DNA of 64,000 bases, taken from positions 157,862-221,861 of the forward strand of contig NZ_BAGB01000062.1 of assembly GCF_000308615.1 (NCBI RefSeq). Direction: 5' to 3'. Under the pieces are notes generated by a model. That model saw only the letters and a program-made list of their open reading frames with translations, was not told the DNA's origin and made no database searches. Positions within the stretch are counted from its first letter, which is position 1; every line of letters begins with the position of its first letter. Below are positions 18,516-25,887 of the stretch, in pieces. The DNA comes from Nocardia jiangxiensis NBRC 101359. Its GTDB lineage: Bacteria > Actinomycetota > Actinomycetes > Mycobacteriales > Mycobacteriaceae. A program made the position numbers and the translations under genes.

Positions 18516-18559
18516 GTCCGGACGGCGAGTGCGGTCGTCCGGACCGTACATCCGTCCGG
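18516..18559. promoter_or_regulatory. Repeated GTCCGGAC motifs upstream of the porin genes
   Basis: Two copies of the palindrome GTCCGGAC (18516-18523 and 18537-18544) are 21 bases apart, two helical turns, and a third related TCCGTCCGG follows at about 18551-18559. The same GTCCGGAC occurs upstream of the response regulator at 25838. This may be an activator or repressor array, but GC-rich palindromes arise easily here. Confidence 0.35.
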
Positions 18560-18703
18560 TCGGATTTACCTCGGCGATTGCCGCCGACGCCGAACTCGCT
18601 TGTTGTCAGGGATATTTCGCCCCTTTAGCGTTCCGGTTCGTTAGTCCGACCGTGCCACGCGGGTCCGGTTCGGTCAGCTTCGAATTCTGGGGGAGAACCC
18701 ACA

Positions 18704-19372
18704 ATGCGCGCAGGTTTCCTGATGTCCGTGGCCGTCGTGTCGGCCGCCCTGTCGATCGGCGTCCCGACCGCCCGTGCCGAGATGCTGCGATTGCCCTCGC
18801 ACGAACAGAGCGTGACCATGCCCGACGGCTGGAAGCTCACGGTCGGGCACGAGCAGGAGTCGGCGAACCGGGTGGCGCCGCTCAACTCGATCGGAAGCAC
18901 GCGTGAGGTCTTCGTGACCAATCAGTCTTATGGATTCCTCTCCGGTAAGGGGACGAAGCTGAAGGACGTCGTGCTCGAGACCGGATACCACCTGGGTTGC
19001 GCGGTGAATCTCACCTCGGTGACCGCCGGGGTGACGTTCAGCGCGGGCTTCGAGCCCGGCATCACCATCTCGCCCACGACGACCATCGGCACCGCCGCGA
19101 TCCTCTCGCCCAGCGCCGTGCTGAACCTCGGTCCCTCGGCCAGCATCGGCCCCAGCTTCTCGGTGAACCTCGCGCCCGGACAGGTGGTCGATCTGCCGCT
19201 GGGCAAGAAGCACCTCGAAGGCCCCAAGGCGTACGTCACCAACCGGGATGTGCACGTGAAGATCGACGGTTGCGTCGGCCCGGCGGCCATTCGCGCGTAC
19301 ACGGTCGTCGCGGCGGAGTCCTCGGAAGCGAACGACTCGGTGGCCGTCTACGGCGATCCGATCGCGCTGTAG
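18704..19372 (+). CDS. MspA-family porin, first of a tandem pair (NfpA/B-like)
   Basis: A 222-residue secreted protein. A signal peptide ends near residue 25 (SIGVPTARA|EMLRLP). The mature part begins with the MspA pattern (HEQSVTMPDGWKLTVGHEQE), then a beta-rich barrel segment with alternating Thr/Ser/Gly/Pro, ending with DGCVGPAAIRAYTVV and VAVYGDPIAL. MspA porins form octameric channels through the mycolate outer membrane. Tandem porin genes of this family in Nocardia farcinica (NfpA and NfpB) form a hetero-oligomeric cation-selective channel, so this pair may do the same. A strong ribosome site GGGGGAG lies before the ATG. The next gene is a paralogue 19 bases on. Confidence 0.88.
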   Translation: MRAGFLMSVAVVSAALSIGVPTARAEMLRLPSHEQSVTMPDGWKLTVGHEQESANRVAPLNSIGSTREVFVTNQSYGFLSGKGTKLKDVVLETGYHLGCAVNLTSVTAGVTFSAGFEPGITISPTTTIGTAAILSPSAVLNLGPSASIGPSFSVNLAPGQVVDLPLGKKHLEGPKAYVTNRDVHVKIDGCVGPAAIRAYTVVAAESSEANDSVAVYGDPIAL

Positions 19373-19391
19373 ACGACACGGATCGCCGCAC

Positions 19392-20099
19392 ATGCGTACA
19401 AGACTGACGATCGCGACCGGTGTGGTCGCCTCGATATTTCTTGCTTTCCACCTTCCGCCCGCCGCGGCCGATATCGTGCCCGGCGCCGATGCGCACGAGG
19501 TCACGAAGGTCGCGCCGCACGAACGAACCGTTCGCACCGCGGACGGCCGCACACTCGTCATCGGGGCCCGCGCGGAACAGGTGCAACGGCTCACCGTCGG
19601 CGTCTCGGCGACGCGTGAGGCCCTGGTCACCGACGAGGCATACGCCTCGCTCTCCCGCCGAGGGCGCGCGCGACTGCGGGACGGCACGATTCACATCGGG
19701 TACCAGATCGGCTGCGCGGTCGCCCTCGGCAAGTTGTCGACCACCCTCGGCGGCCTGATCTCGGTCCTGGGTATCAACGGGGCGGGAGCACCGAAGTCCG
19801 CGATCACGGTCACACCGCATCCGGACCGGCCCCCGGAGTTCTCTCAGGCCGTGCTGTATCCGGGCATCGCCATCCAGCAGAAGATCTCGCTCGAACTCGA
19901 CCCGGGAACGGTCATCGACGTCCCGCTCGCGACGGGCCCAGTGCGGAACTACCGCGCCCTGATCGGCGTCCGCAAGACCGATCTCAGGATCGAGGGATGT
20001 CTCGGCCCGGCGGCGATCCGCTCCTATGCCACCCTGACCACCACATCGGCCCTGTCGGACGACACGGTCGCGGTGTACGGCGATCCGGTGACCCTCTGA
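19392..20099 (+). CDS. MspA-family porin, second of a tandem pair
   Basis: A 235-residue paralogue of the preceding porin, sharing PHERTVRTADGRTLVIGARAE, a GYQIGCAVALG segment, EGCLGPAAIRSYATL and VAVYGDPVTL at the same positions. The signal peptide ends near residue 25 (FHLPPAAA|DIVPG). It contains an extra loop around residues 130-150 relative to its neighbour. Close spacing (19 bases) implies one transcript ending at the hairpin at 20116. The pair could form mixed oligomers. It lies 130 bases upstream of the lantibiotic-side protease gene, so the porins border the lantibiotic cluster, though there is no evidence that they belong to it. Confidence 0.88.
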   Translation: MRTRLTIATGVVASIFLAFHLPPAAADIVPGADAHEVTKVAPHERTVRTADGRTLVIGARAEQVQRLTVGVSATREALVTDEAYASLSRRGRARLRDGTIHIGYQIGCAVALGKLSTTLGGLISVLGINGAGAPKSAITVTPHPDRPPEFSQAVLYPGIAIQQKISLELDPGTVIDVPLATGPVRNYRALIGVRKTDLRIEGCLGPAAIRSYATLTTTSALSDDTVAVYGDPVTL

Positions 20100-20115
20100 G
20101 CGTTCTCACCCCGGT

Positions 20116-20139
20116 GGGCTCCTCCTGCGGGAGGAGCCC
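20116..20139 (+). terminator. Terminator after the porin pair
   Basis: GGGCTCCTCC-TGCG-GGAGGAGCCC is a perfect 10-bp stem with a 4-base loop, followed by a moderately T-rich stretch. It starts 16 bases past the stop. A second short hairpin, TTCCTCC-GCTC-GGAGGAA (20150-20167), follows. Confidence 0.85.
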
Positions 20140-20228
20140 TTCGTCGTATTTCCTCCGCTCGGAGGAAGAGTTGCGGCACAGCACTTTTCGATACTGATGT
20201 CATGACGAACGGGCTGGGATGGAACGGT

Positions 20229-21377
20229 ATGCGCAGGAATCGGGCGCGTTGTGGCCTCGCTGCGGGGATCGCGGCCGCGGTCGCGATCCTGCCGTCGGCG
20301 GGAGTCGCGCAGGCCATGTCGAACGGGACTCCCGTCACCGACCCGAACACCGCGCAGTGGGTCGCGACCATCGATCCGGTCGGCACGGGTTCGCTGTTCG
20401 ACACCGCCGAATGTGGTGGGGCGCTGATCGGTCCGGATCGCGTGGTCACCGCCGGACATTGTGTGGCCGACGTCGATCCCAACCGGATGCGGATCCACAT
20501 CGACGCGCGCGTGCTGTCCAAGGATCCCGGCATCGAGCGTGGCGTGCGGGGAATCGTCGTGGCTCCGGGCTATACGGTCCTGCCGACGCCGATCGATCCC
20601 GCTGTGGGCTCCGCCAGCGCACGCAACGACCTGGCGGTGATCCTGCTCGACAAGCCCGTCACGGGGGTGCCCGTGCTGCCGATCGCGCCGAGCCGTCCCG
20701 CGCCCGGTACGACGATTTCGCTTTTCGCACACGGCAATACCGGCAAGATCGTCGGTTTCGAGGATCCCGGCTACCGCGACGACATACTGCACCGGGGCGA
20801 CCTGACGGTGGTGTCGCAGGCCGACTGCGCGGCGGGCACCCCGGCGACGGTCGACGCGAAGTCGGTGATGTGCGCCCAGGACACCGCCACCCGTTCGGTC
20901 GCCACCTGCTGGCGTGACAGTGGCAGTCCCGCGGTGACCTATCGGGCGGGCCGCGCAGAGCTGGCGGGGCTGTTCAGCTTCGGCGGTGAGACCCTCGGCA
21001 AGCCGTGCAGCCCCACGATCGCGGCGTTCGCCGATGCGACCGCCTTTCAGGACTGGATCCTCGGATCGCCCGGCGCATTCGAACCGTTCCCCACCGGCAA
21101 GCCCCTCGTGCGACGCCTGAACGGATCGCTGCACTGCGATCCGCCGCAGTGGGATCCGGTCCGCGGACGCCGGCCCACGAGCACCTCGGTCGGCTGGTCG
21201 ACGCTCAGCTGGATGGGGACGCTTCCGGTCATGACTCCGATACCGGGAGCCGATTCCGCGGATATCCCGAATGCCGATGTGGCACAGCGCAAGACGGATG
21301 TGGTCTGCGTCGTGACGGCCACCAACTTCGGCGGCCGAATCCAAACCTGGTCCGACGCTGTGCATATCGCGGGGTGA
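20229..21377 (+). CDS. Secreted S1 (trypsin-fold) serine protease, candidate leader peptidase
   Basis: A 382-residue secreted protein. A signal peptide (residues 1-28, ending VAQA) is followed by the chymotrypsin fold: His in VVTAGHCVAD (about 78), Asp in ARNDLAVILLD (about 133) and Ser in ATCWRDSGSPAV (about 240). The usual GDSGGP has become RDSGSP, so the oxyanion Gly is Arg and a later Gly is Ser; activity may be altered. The position that gives trypsin its basic specificity is Ala, not Asp. About 110 residues follow the protease domain. It lies 101 bases upstream of the lantibiotic precursor lanA1 on the same strand. Removal of the leader after export is a plausible role, but the cluster has no subtilisin-type LanP to compare with. 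ATG at 20229 is preceded by GGGATGGAA; 20202 is an alternative. Confidence 0.78.
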   Translation: MRRNRARCGLAAGIAAAVAILPSAGVAQAMSNGTPVTDPNTAQWVATIDPVGTGSLFDTAECGGALIGPDRVVTAGHCVADVDPNRMRIHIDARVLSKDPGIERGVRGIVVAPGYTVLPTPIDPAVGSASARNDLAVILLDKPVTGVPVLPIAPSRPAPGTTISLFAHGNTGKIVGFEDPGYRDDILHRGDLTVVSQADCAAGTPATVDAKSVMCAQDTATRSVATCWRDSGSPAVTYRAGRAELAGLFSFGGETLGKPCSPTIAAFADATAFQDWILGSPGAFEPFPTGKPLVRRLNGSLHCDPPQWDPVRGRRPTSTSVGWSTLSWMGTLPVMTPIPGADSADIPNADVAQRKTDVVCVVTATNFGGRIQTWSDAVHIAG

Positions 21378-21478
21378 GCAACTGCGATTGCGATGTGATC
21401 GCGGTGCGAACGAGCGCTGGAAGGCTCGTCGTAGAAGCGAAAAACGGCTTCCGCGAAAACAATTGATGGGAGAAAACA

Positions 21479-21640
21479 ATGTCGGACTTCGATCTCGACT
21501 TCCAGGTTCGCTCGATCGGCCTGGACGGCCCGGCCAAGCAGGTCACCAGCGTCTCGCTGTGTACTCCCGGCTGCGTCACCGGCGCGATGCAGACCTGCCC
21601 CGTGCAGACCGCGACCTGCGGGTGCCCGATCAGCAAGTGA
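21479..21640 (+). CDS. lanA1: Class I lantibiotic precursor, nisin/subtilin group (lanA1)
   Basis: A 53-residue precursor with a GGGAGA site 5-6 bases before the ATG. The leader (about residues 1-21) contains the FDLD box (4-7) that LanB and LanC recognise. The core, from V22, is 32 residues, the length of subtilin. It starts VTSVSLCTPGC, close to microbisporicin and nisin, then VTGAMQTC, close to subtilin VTGALQTC, and ends QTATCGCPISK. In core numbering, Ser3-Cys7, Thr8-Cys11, Thr13-Cys19, Thr23-Cys26 and Thr25-Cys28 reproduce the five nisin rings A to E; Thr2, Ser5 and Thr18 would stay dehydrated. Rings A and B are the lipid II pyrophosphate cage of nisin. Cleavage after GPAKQ is inferred from these relatives. 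The terminator at 21652 separates it from the kinase gene. Confidence 0.95.
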   Translation: MSDFDLDFQVRSIGLDGPAKQVTSVSLCTPGCVTGAMQTCPVQTATCGCPISK

Positions 21641-21651
21641 TCTGACCGATG

Positions 21652-21680
21652 AAGGCGGCCCCCGACAGGTGGGCCGCCTT
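21652..21680 (+). terminator. Intrinsic terminator/attenuator between lanA1 and the kinase gene
   Basis: AAGGCGGCCC and GGGCCGCCTT form a perfect 10-bp stem around a 9-base loop, followed by TTATCATTTCC. It starts 12 bases after the lanA1 stop. Partial termination here would give much more precursor message than kinase message, as in other lantibiotic operons. Confidence 0.88.
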
Positions 21681-21723
21681 TATCATTTCCCGCGACAACA
21701 ACTCGTCATCGGAACGGGGGACG

Positions 21724-22881
21724 ATGGGTGCCGTGTATCGCGCGATCCCTCGCGCAGACATCGTGCTGGGGATCATCGCGCTGTTGTTCGCAGCGGTGTC
21801 GTGGCTGCTGGTCACCCTGACGGTGCACGAGCATCCGATCGAGTACGTCAGCCTTGCCGTGTTGGCCACCGGCGTGGCGCTGGCCGTGTTCATCCGGCGC
21901 ACCCGGCCCGTCCCGGCATTCGTGCTGACCTGTGCACTCTTCGGCGGCATGGCGCTCACGGCGCAGTTGTCGCCCATCTATCTGAGCGTCCCGCCGATAC
22001 TGATCTTCGCCCCGATCTCGTTGATGGCGGTCACCGAATACGCGCAGTCCTGGTGGTGGGGTCCGGCCGGGCTGATGGTGGGCATCGTGGAGAGTCTCGG
22101 CAGTCCGGCCATCAGGACCGAGAACTACAAGTGGTCGATGGCCTACCACATCGTGGTGCTGTCGGCCGCGTTCATCTGGGGCAGCCGCAGACGTGCGGTG
22201 CGCACCGCACACGATCGCGAACTCGAAGCGGCCCGGACCGGGGAACGCAATCGCATCGCCGCGGAATTGCACGATGTGCTGGGCCACACCCTTGCCGCGG
22301 TGCGGGCACAGGCCAGCATGGGGCTCGTGGTCGCCGAGCGTCGCGGTGAGTCGACCGCCGAGGTGCTGCGCACGGTCGCCGACATCTCCAAGGACGCCCT
22401 CGGCGATGTCCGGCATCTGGTCGGCCTGCTGCGGGACGGTCACGACGGGACGGCGTCCGCGGATTCCTTCACCGACCTGCGGGACACCGTGCGCCGGGCC
22501 CGCGCCGCGGGGATCACCGTCCGGGACGATCTGCCCTCCGACGAGACGCTCACGGCCTGGCAGCGGGCCTGGCCCGCGGCGACCCGCCTGGCCGTGCTGC
22601 GCGTGGTGCGCGAGGCGGTCACCAACGTCATCAAACACGCCGGACCCGCCGCCACCATGACGGTGGCGGTGACGCTGGAATCCGGCGAGTGTGTGGCGAT
22701 CGTCGAGAACGTCGGCGTCGTCCCGCACAACCTGAACGCGGGCCGCGGCCTGGCCGGGCTGCGCGAGCGGATGGCCTCGATCGGCGGCACGCTGGACGTG
22801 GCCGCCACCGGGTCCGGGGTACGCCTGGCCGCGCGGCTGCCGGTCGGCGCCCGGGACGCCGAACCGGCCGAGCACTGGTGA
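21724..22881 (+). CDS. Sensor histidine kinase (HisKA_3/LuxR-partner type), LanK-like
   Basis: A 385-residue membrane kinase. Four to five membrane segments occupy residues 10-155. The dimerisation domain contains the phospho-His in RNRIAAELHDVLGHTLAAVR (about residues 175-194), and the ATPase region has the N-box VVREAVTNVIKHAG (about 296-309) and GRGLAGLRERMA (about 340). This is the NarL/LuxR-partner group of kinases. ATG at 21724 follows a CGGGGGA site. Its likely partner is the LuxR-type response regulator at 25141-25818, encoded within the convergent operon, so the two-component pair is split between strands. Sensing of the mature lantibiotic or of envelope stress would be expected from family precedent but is inferred. 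Confidence 0.88.
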   Translation: MGAVYRAIPRADIVLGIIALLFAAVSWLLVTLTVHEHPIEYVSLAVLATGVALAVFIRRTRPVPAFVLTCALFGGMALTAQLSPIYLSVPPILIFAPISLMAVTEYAQSWWWGPAGLMVGIVESLGSPAIRTENYKWSMAYHIVVLSAAFIWGSRRRAVRTAHDRELEAARTGERNRIAAELHDVLGHTLAAVRAQASMGLVVAERRGESTAEVLRTVADISKDALGDVRHLVGLLRDGHDGTASADSFTDLRDTVRRARAAGITVRDDLPSDETLTAWQRAWPAATRLAVLRVVREAVTNVIKHAGPAATMTVAVTLESGECVAIVENVGVVPHNLNAGRGLAGLRERMASIGGTLDVAATGSGVRLAARLPVGARDAEPAEHW

Positions 22882-22902
22882 CTCCGAACACCTTGTCGCA
22901 CT

Positions 22903-24363
22903 TCACATCCCGGCGACCTGCCGGGCGAATGCCCGATTGGCCAGCAGTGCGCAGGCGACCGCGACCACGGCGGCGATCGGAATGGTGACGATCGCCCGAG
23001 CCGGGGTCAGCAGGACCGCCCACGCCCACGGGACGACCGGTCCGAGCTGCCCGGCCAGGCCGCTGCCGCCGACCAACGCTCCGAACACCGTTCCCACGAC
23101 GCCCACCAGCAGTCCGGCCGATCGTCCGGCCGCCGCGGTGACGGCCGCGCCCAGCATCACCAGCATCGCCCCGATCACCGCCGAGACGAAGGTGCACTGC
23201 ACTGCGAGTCCGAGACGCTGACCCCCGAGGATCGCACCCGCTCCGACGACGACGCAGACGACCGATTCGGTGGCCAGCAGGATCACCGTCAACCGGACCA
23301 CCAGCTTGCGCGGATCGTAGGTCCGGACGGCAAGGGCACGGAACCCGTTGCGCAGGCGCGGAATCCAGATCGCCGGCAGGACCGCACAGCCCATCGGCAG
23401 CACCAGCAGCGCGAAGAATTCGTATGCCACCCCGGGCTGGTACCGCTGCTGCGTCACGATGATCACCGCGAGGGCGCCCACCACCAGCGCGCCCACCCAG
23501 GAACTGCGCAGAATCAACGTCAGCGCACGAATCGGACTGTTGTGCAGGCGATCTCGGCCACCGCGGCCGGACCGCGCGAGCCGTCCGGGCAGCCGATACC
23601 GCACCGATTCGACCGCGCCGCGCACGCCGGGCGCGAGCAGCAGCACCGGCACCGCGACGAGCACACCGAGCAGCACCGCCACCCAGCCGTGGGCTATCCG
23701 GTCGGCGCCCAGGCCGACGCCGTTCGCATGCGTGCCGATGAGCGGTAGGGCCGGGCGCACGATCCACGCCGGCGGGACCAGACACCAGCTCGGCGACTCG
23801 GCATACAGCGTGCCCAGCGCGCTGAAAACCAGCCCTGCCGCAACACATCCCGCCATACCGGCGATCTCGCCCACAACGGTCAGCACCGCGCAGTAACCGA
23901 GGTAGGGCACCCACAGCACGACCAGCAGCCGCGCACCGTCCAGGACCGCCGTCCCCGCGCCGACCTGGGCCGCCGCGACGCCCGCCACACAGGTCGCGAC
24001 GAGCACCGCGGCGTGTGCGAGCAGGCACCACGTCGCGGTCACCGTCAGTCGTGCGTTGCGCAACGTCGCGGGCGGCACGGCACGGAAATCGATGCCGCCG
24101 GACCGGGCTCGACGGTCCAGCGCGGCCATCGTGCCGGTCTGCACGGCCACGAACAGCGGCCCCACCGCGACCACCCACATGTTCAGATGGGTGAGTGAAT
24201 CTGCCCAGGTCGTCGTGCCGGTGGCCATTTGCAGGCCGACGGCCAGCGCCACGTAGACCACCGCGGCCACCGGCAGCGCGAGCAGCGGTGCGCGACACCA
24301 GATTCGGGCCTGCGACCGCAGCGTCTCGGAGAATCCGGGAACCAGGACACCCATCGGATTCAT
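22903..24363 (-). CDS. ABC-2 type permease, fused LanE-LanG-like immunity component
   Basis: A 486-residue permease with about 12 membrane segments in two halves of about 240 residues. Lantibiotic immunity permeases LanE and LanG are usually two separate proteins of about 240-250 residues with six segments each, so this looks like a fusion. A soluble, Arg-rich linker (GRLARSGRGGRDRLHNSP, about residues 250-267) divides the halves. Its ATG overlaps the stop of the ATPase gene (ATGA at 24360-24363), which indicates translational coupling and a shared complex. The complex would expel the mature peptide from the membrane to protect the producer. It is the last gene of the minus-strand operon and converges with the kinase gene 21 bases away. 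Confidence 0.8.
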   Translation of the reverse strand: MNPMGVLVPGFSETLRSQARIWCRAPLLALPVAAVVYVALAVGLQMATGTTTWADSLTHLNMWVVAVGPLFVAVQTGTMAALDRRARSGGIDFRAVPPATLRNARLTVTATWCLLAHAAVLVATCVAGVAAAQVGAGTAVLDGARLLVVLWVPYLGYCAVLTVVGEIAGMAGCVAAGLVFSALGTLYAESPSWCLVPPAWIVRPALPLIGTHANGVGLGADRIAHGWVAVLLGVLVAVPVLLLAPGVRGAVESVRYRLPGRLARSGRGGRDRLHNSPIRALTLILRSSWVGALVVGALAVIIVTQQRYQPGVAYEFFALLVLPMGCAVLPAIWIPRLRNGFRALAVRTYDPRKLVVRLTVILLATESVVCVVVGAGAILGGQRLGLAVQCTFVSAVIGAMLVMLGAAVTAAAGRSAGLLVGVVGTVFGALVGGSGLAGQLGPVVPWAWAVLLTPARAIVTIPIAAVVAVACALLANRAFARQVAGM

Positions 24364-25082
24364 GCCCGCACCCCGCACAGCTCGAAGTAGGAATTCTCGA
24401 TATTCCCGGTGGGCGCGAATTCGGCCAGCGTACCCTGAAAGACGGTGCGCCCGGCCACGATACAGCCGATGTGGTCGGCTGTCGCCGCAACCTCCGAGAG
24501 CACGTGGCTGCTGAACAACACCGTGCGGCCCTGGGCTGCGATGGACCGCATCAGCTCGCGCATCTGCCGGATGCCGGCGGGGTCCAGGCCGTTCTGCGGT
24601 TCGTCGAGCACCACCAGGGGCGGATCGCCCAGCAGTGCGATCGCGGTCGCCAGCCGGGTCTTCATACCGGTGGAATACCCTCCGGCCCGGCGGTCCGCGA
24701 CCGTGGTGAGATCCACCAGCGCCAGAGCGCGATCGATCTCCCGATCACCGACGCCGACCAGATGGGCGTGCACCCGCAGATTCCCGCGAGCCGACAGATG
24801 CCCGTAGAAGCTGGGTCCGTTCACCGAGGCGCCGATTCCGGCCAGGGCCTGGCGGCTCCACTCCCGGCCGAACAACCGCAGCGTCCCGCCGTCGGGTCGC
24901 AGCAACCCCAGCAGGATGGACAGCGTCGTGGACTTTCCCGCCCCGTTCGGCCCCAGCAGTCCGTACACGGTCCCGGGTGCGACCGACAGGGTGATATCGC
25001 TCAGGGCCTGTGTCCGACCGAATTTCTTGCGTATCTGCTGCATATCGACTATCACCCGAAAAGTGTCGGCGCACAGGGACAT
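24360..25082 (-). CDS. ABC transporter ATP-binding protein, LanF-like
   Basis: A 240-residue ATPase with Walker A GLLGPNGAGKSTTL (about residues 41-54), Q-loop region SVNGPSFYGHLSARGNLR, signature GYSTGMKTRLATAIALLG (about 136-153), Walker B PLVVLDEPQNGLDP and the switch His in VLFSSHVLSE. The signature reads STGM rather than the classical LSGGQ; 'YS.GMK.RL' variants are typical of the BcrA/LanF subgroup used for antibiotic immunity. GGAGGAAG precedes the ATG at 25082. It is 58 bases after the response regulator, with a hairpin between, and is translationally coupled to the fused permease. Confidence 0.88.
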   Translation of the reverse strand: MSLCADTFRVIVDMQQIRKKFGRTQALSDITLSVAPGTVYGLLGPNGAGKSTTLSILLGLLRPDGGTLRLFGREWSRQALAGIGASVNGPSFYGHLSARGNLRVHAHLVGVGDREIDRALALVDLTTVADRRAGGYSTGMKTRLATAIALLGDPPLVVLDEPQNGLDPAGIRQMRELMRSIAAQGRTVLFSSHVLSEVAATADHIGCIVAGRTVFQGTLAEFAPTGNIENSYFELCGVRA

Positions 25083-25116
25083 TCGCCGCTTCCTCCGGCG
25101 GGACGAATCCGCCGGC

Positions 25117-25140
25117 GGGCTCCTCCCACGGGATGAGCCC
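25117..25140 (-). terminator. Hairpin between response regulator and immunity genes
   Basis: GGGCTC/GAGCCC (25117-25122 and 25135-25140) plus TCCC/GGGA form a 10-bp stem with one mismatch, directly after the regulator stop on the minus strand. It may partly separate the regulatory and immunity genes. The outer stem resembles the porin terminator at 20116. Confidence 0.55.
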
Positions 25141-25818
25141 TCAGCGCACCAGCCCCGCCGCGTGCGCGAGCACCACCAGCGCGACCCGATCCCGGCATCC
25201 GAGCTTGGTGAGCAGATTACGCACATGCGTCTTGACCGTCGTCTCCGCGATGCAGAGCTGATCGGCGATCTCGGAGTTCGTGTGCCCGGTACCGATCAGG
25301 CCGAGCACGTCGAGCTCACGGGGGCTCAGCCGGACCAGGGCCTGATGCGTCCCGGTGTCCGGTCCCGCGGGCGGCTGTTCGGGCGCGGTCCGGCCGCGCC
25401 GGTACGCGTCGAACAGGTGGGTGGTGGCCGTCGGGGAGATCACCGCACCGCCCGCGTGCACCGCGCGAATCGCCGCGAGCAGTTCGGCCGGTTCGCAATC
25501 CTTGAGCAGGAATCCGGCAGCGCCCGCAGCGACCGCGTCCACCACGTAGGCATCGACGTTGAACGTGGTCAGCACGATCACCCGCGGGCGCGGCCCCGCG
25601 CGGGTGATCTCCCGGGTCGCGGTGACGCCGTCCATCTCCGGCATGCGGATGTCCAGCAGCAGGACGTCGACCGGTTCGGTGCGGCACAGCCGCACCGCGT
25701 CGCGCCCGGTCCGCCCGCCGGGCAGGACGCGGAAATCCGGCTCGTCCGCCAGCAGCATCTCGAAGGCCGAGGCCACCAGGGGTTGATCGTCCACGACGGC
25801 GACGTTGATCGGACCCAC
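25141..25818 (-). CDS. NarL/LuxR-family response regulator (LanR-like)
   Basis: A 225-residue regulator. The receiver domain has the acidic pair VVDDQ (residues 8-12), the phospho-Asp in VDVLLLDIRMPEMDG (about 55), Thr in VIVLTTF and Lys in FLLKDCEP (about 106). The LuxR DNA-binding domain is at 160-220 (LSPRELDVLGLIGTGHTNSE, then ETTVKTHVRNLLTKLG). It is the natural partner of the kinase encoded at 21724-22881. The start is a GTG at 25818 with a GGGGGCGGAG site. A GTCCGGAC palindrome lies about 20 bases upstream and may be an autoregulatory site. Spacing from the export permease is 69 bases, so it may be read from the long operon and from its own promoter. Confidence 0.9.
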   Translation of the reverse strand: MGPINVAVVDDQPLVASAFEMLLADEPDFRVLPGGRTGRDAVRLCRTEPVDVLLLDIRMPEMDGVTATREITRAGPRPRVIVLTTFNVDAYVVDAVAAGAAGFLLKDCEPAELLAAIRAVHAGGAVISPTATTHLFDAYRRGRTAPEQPPAGPDTGTHQALVRLSPRELDVLGLIGTGHTNSEIADQLCIAETTVKTHVRNLLTKLGCRDRVALVVLAHAAGLVR

Positions 25819-25837
25819 TCCGCCCCCTGTACGGCTC

Positions 25838-25856
25838 GTCCGGACGTCCCGTCCGG
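25838..25856. promoter_or_regulatory. GTCCGGAC-type motif before the response regulator
   Basis: GTCCGGAC (25838-25845) runs into CGTCCGG, forming a dense repeat. The 13-base string TCCGGACGTCCCG (25839-25851) recurs exactly at 33632-33644 upstream of lanA2. Both copies lie in intergenic gaps of the cluster, making this a candidate binding site for a cluster regulator. Confidence 0.35.
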
Positions 25857-25887
25857 TGACCAGCAGTGCTCGACCGAAAGGATAGCG

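Noticed and set aside
20202..21377. Calling the S1 protease the confirmed lantibiotic leader peptidase
   Set aside because: Position is suggestive, but the active-site motif is altered, the expected specificity residue for cleavage after Lys/Arg is absent, and class I systems often use a protease encoded elsewhere.
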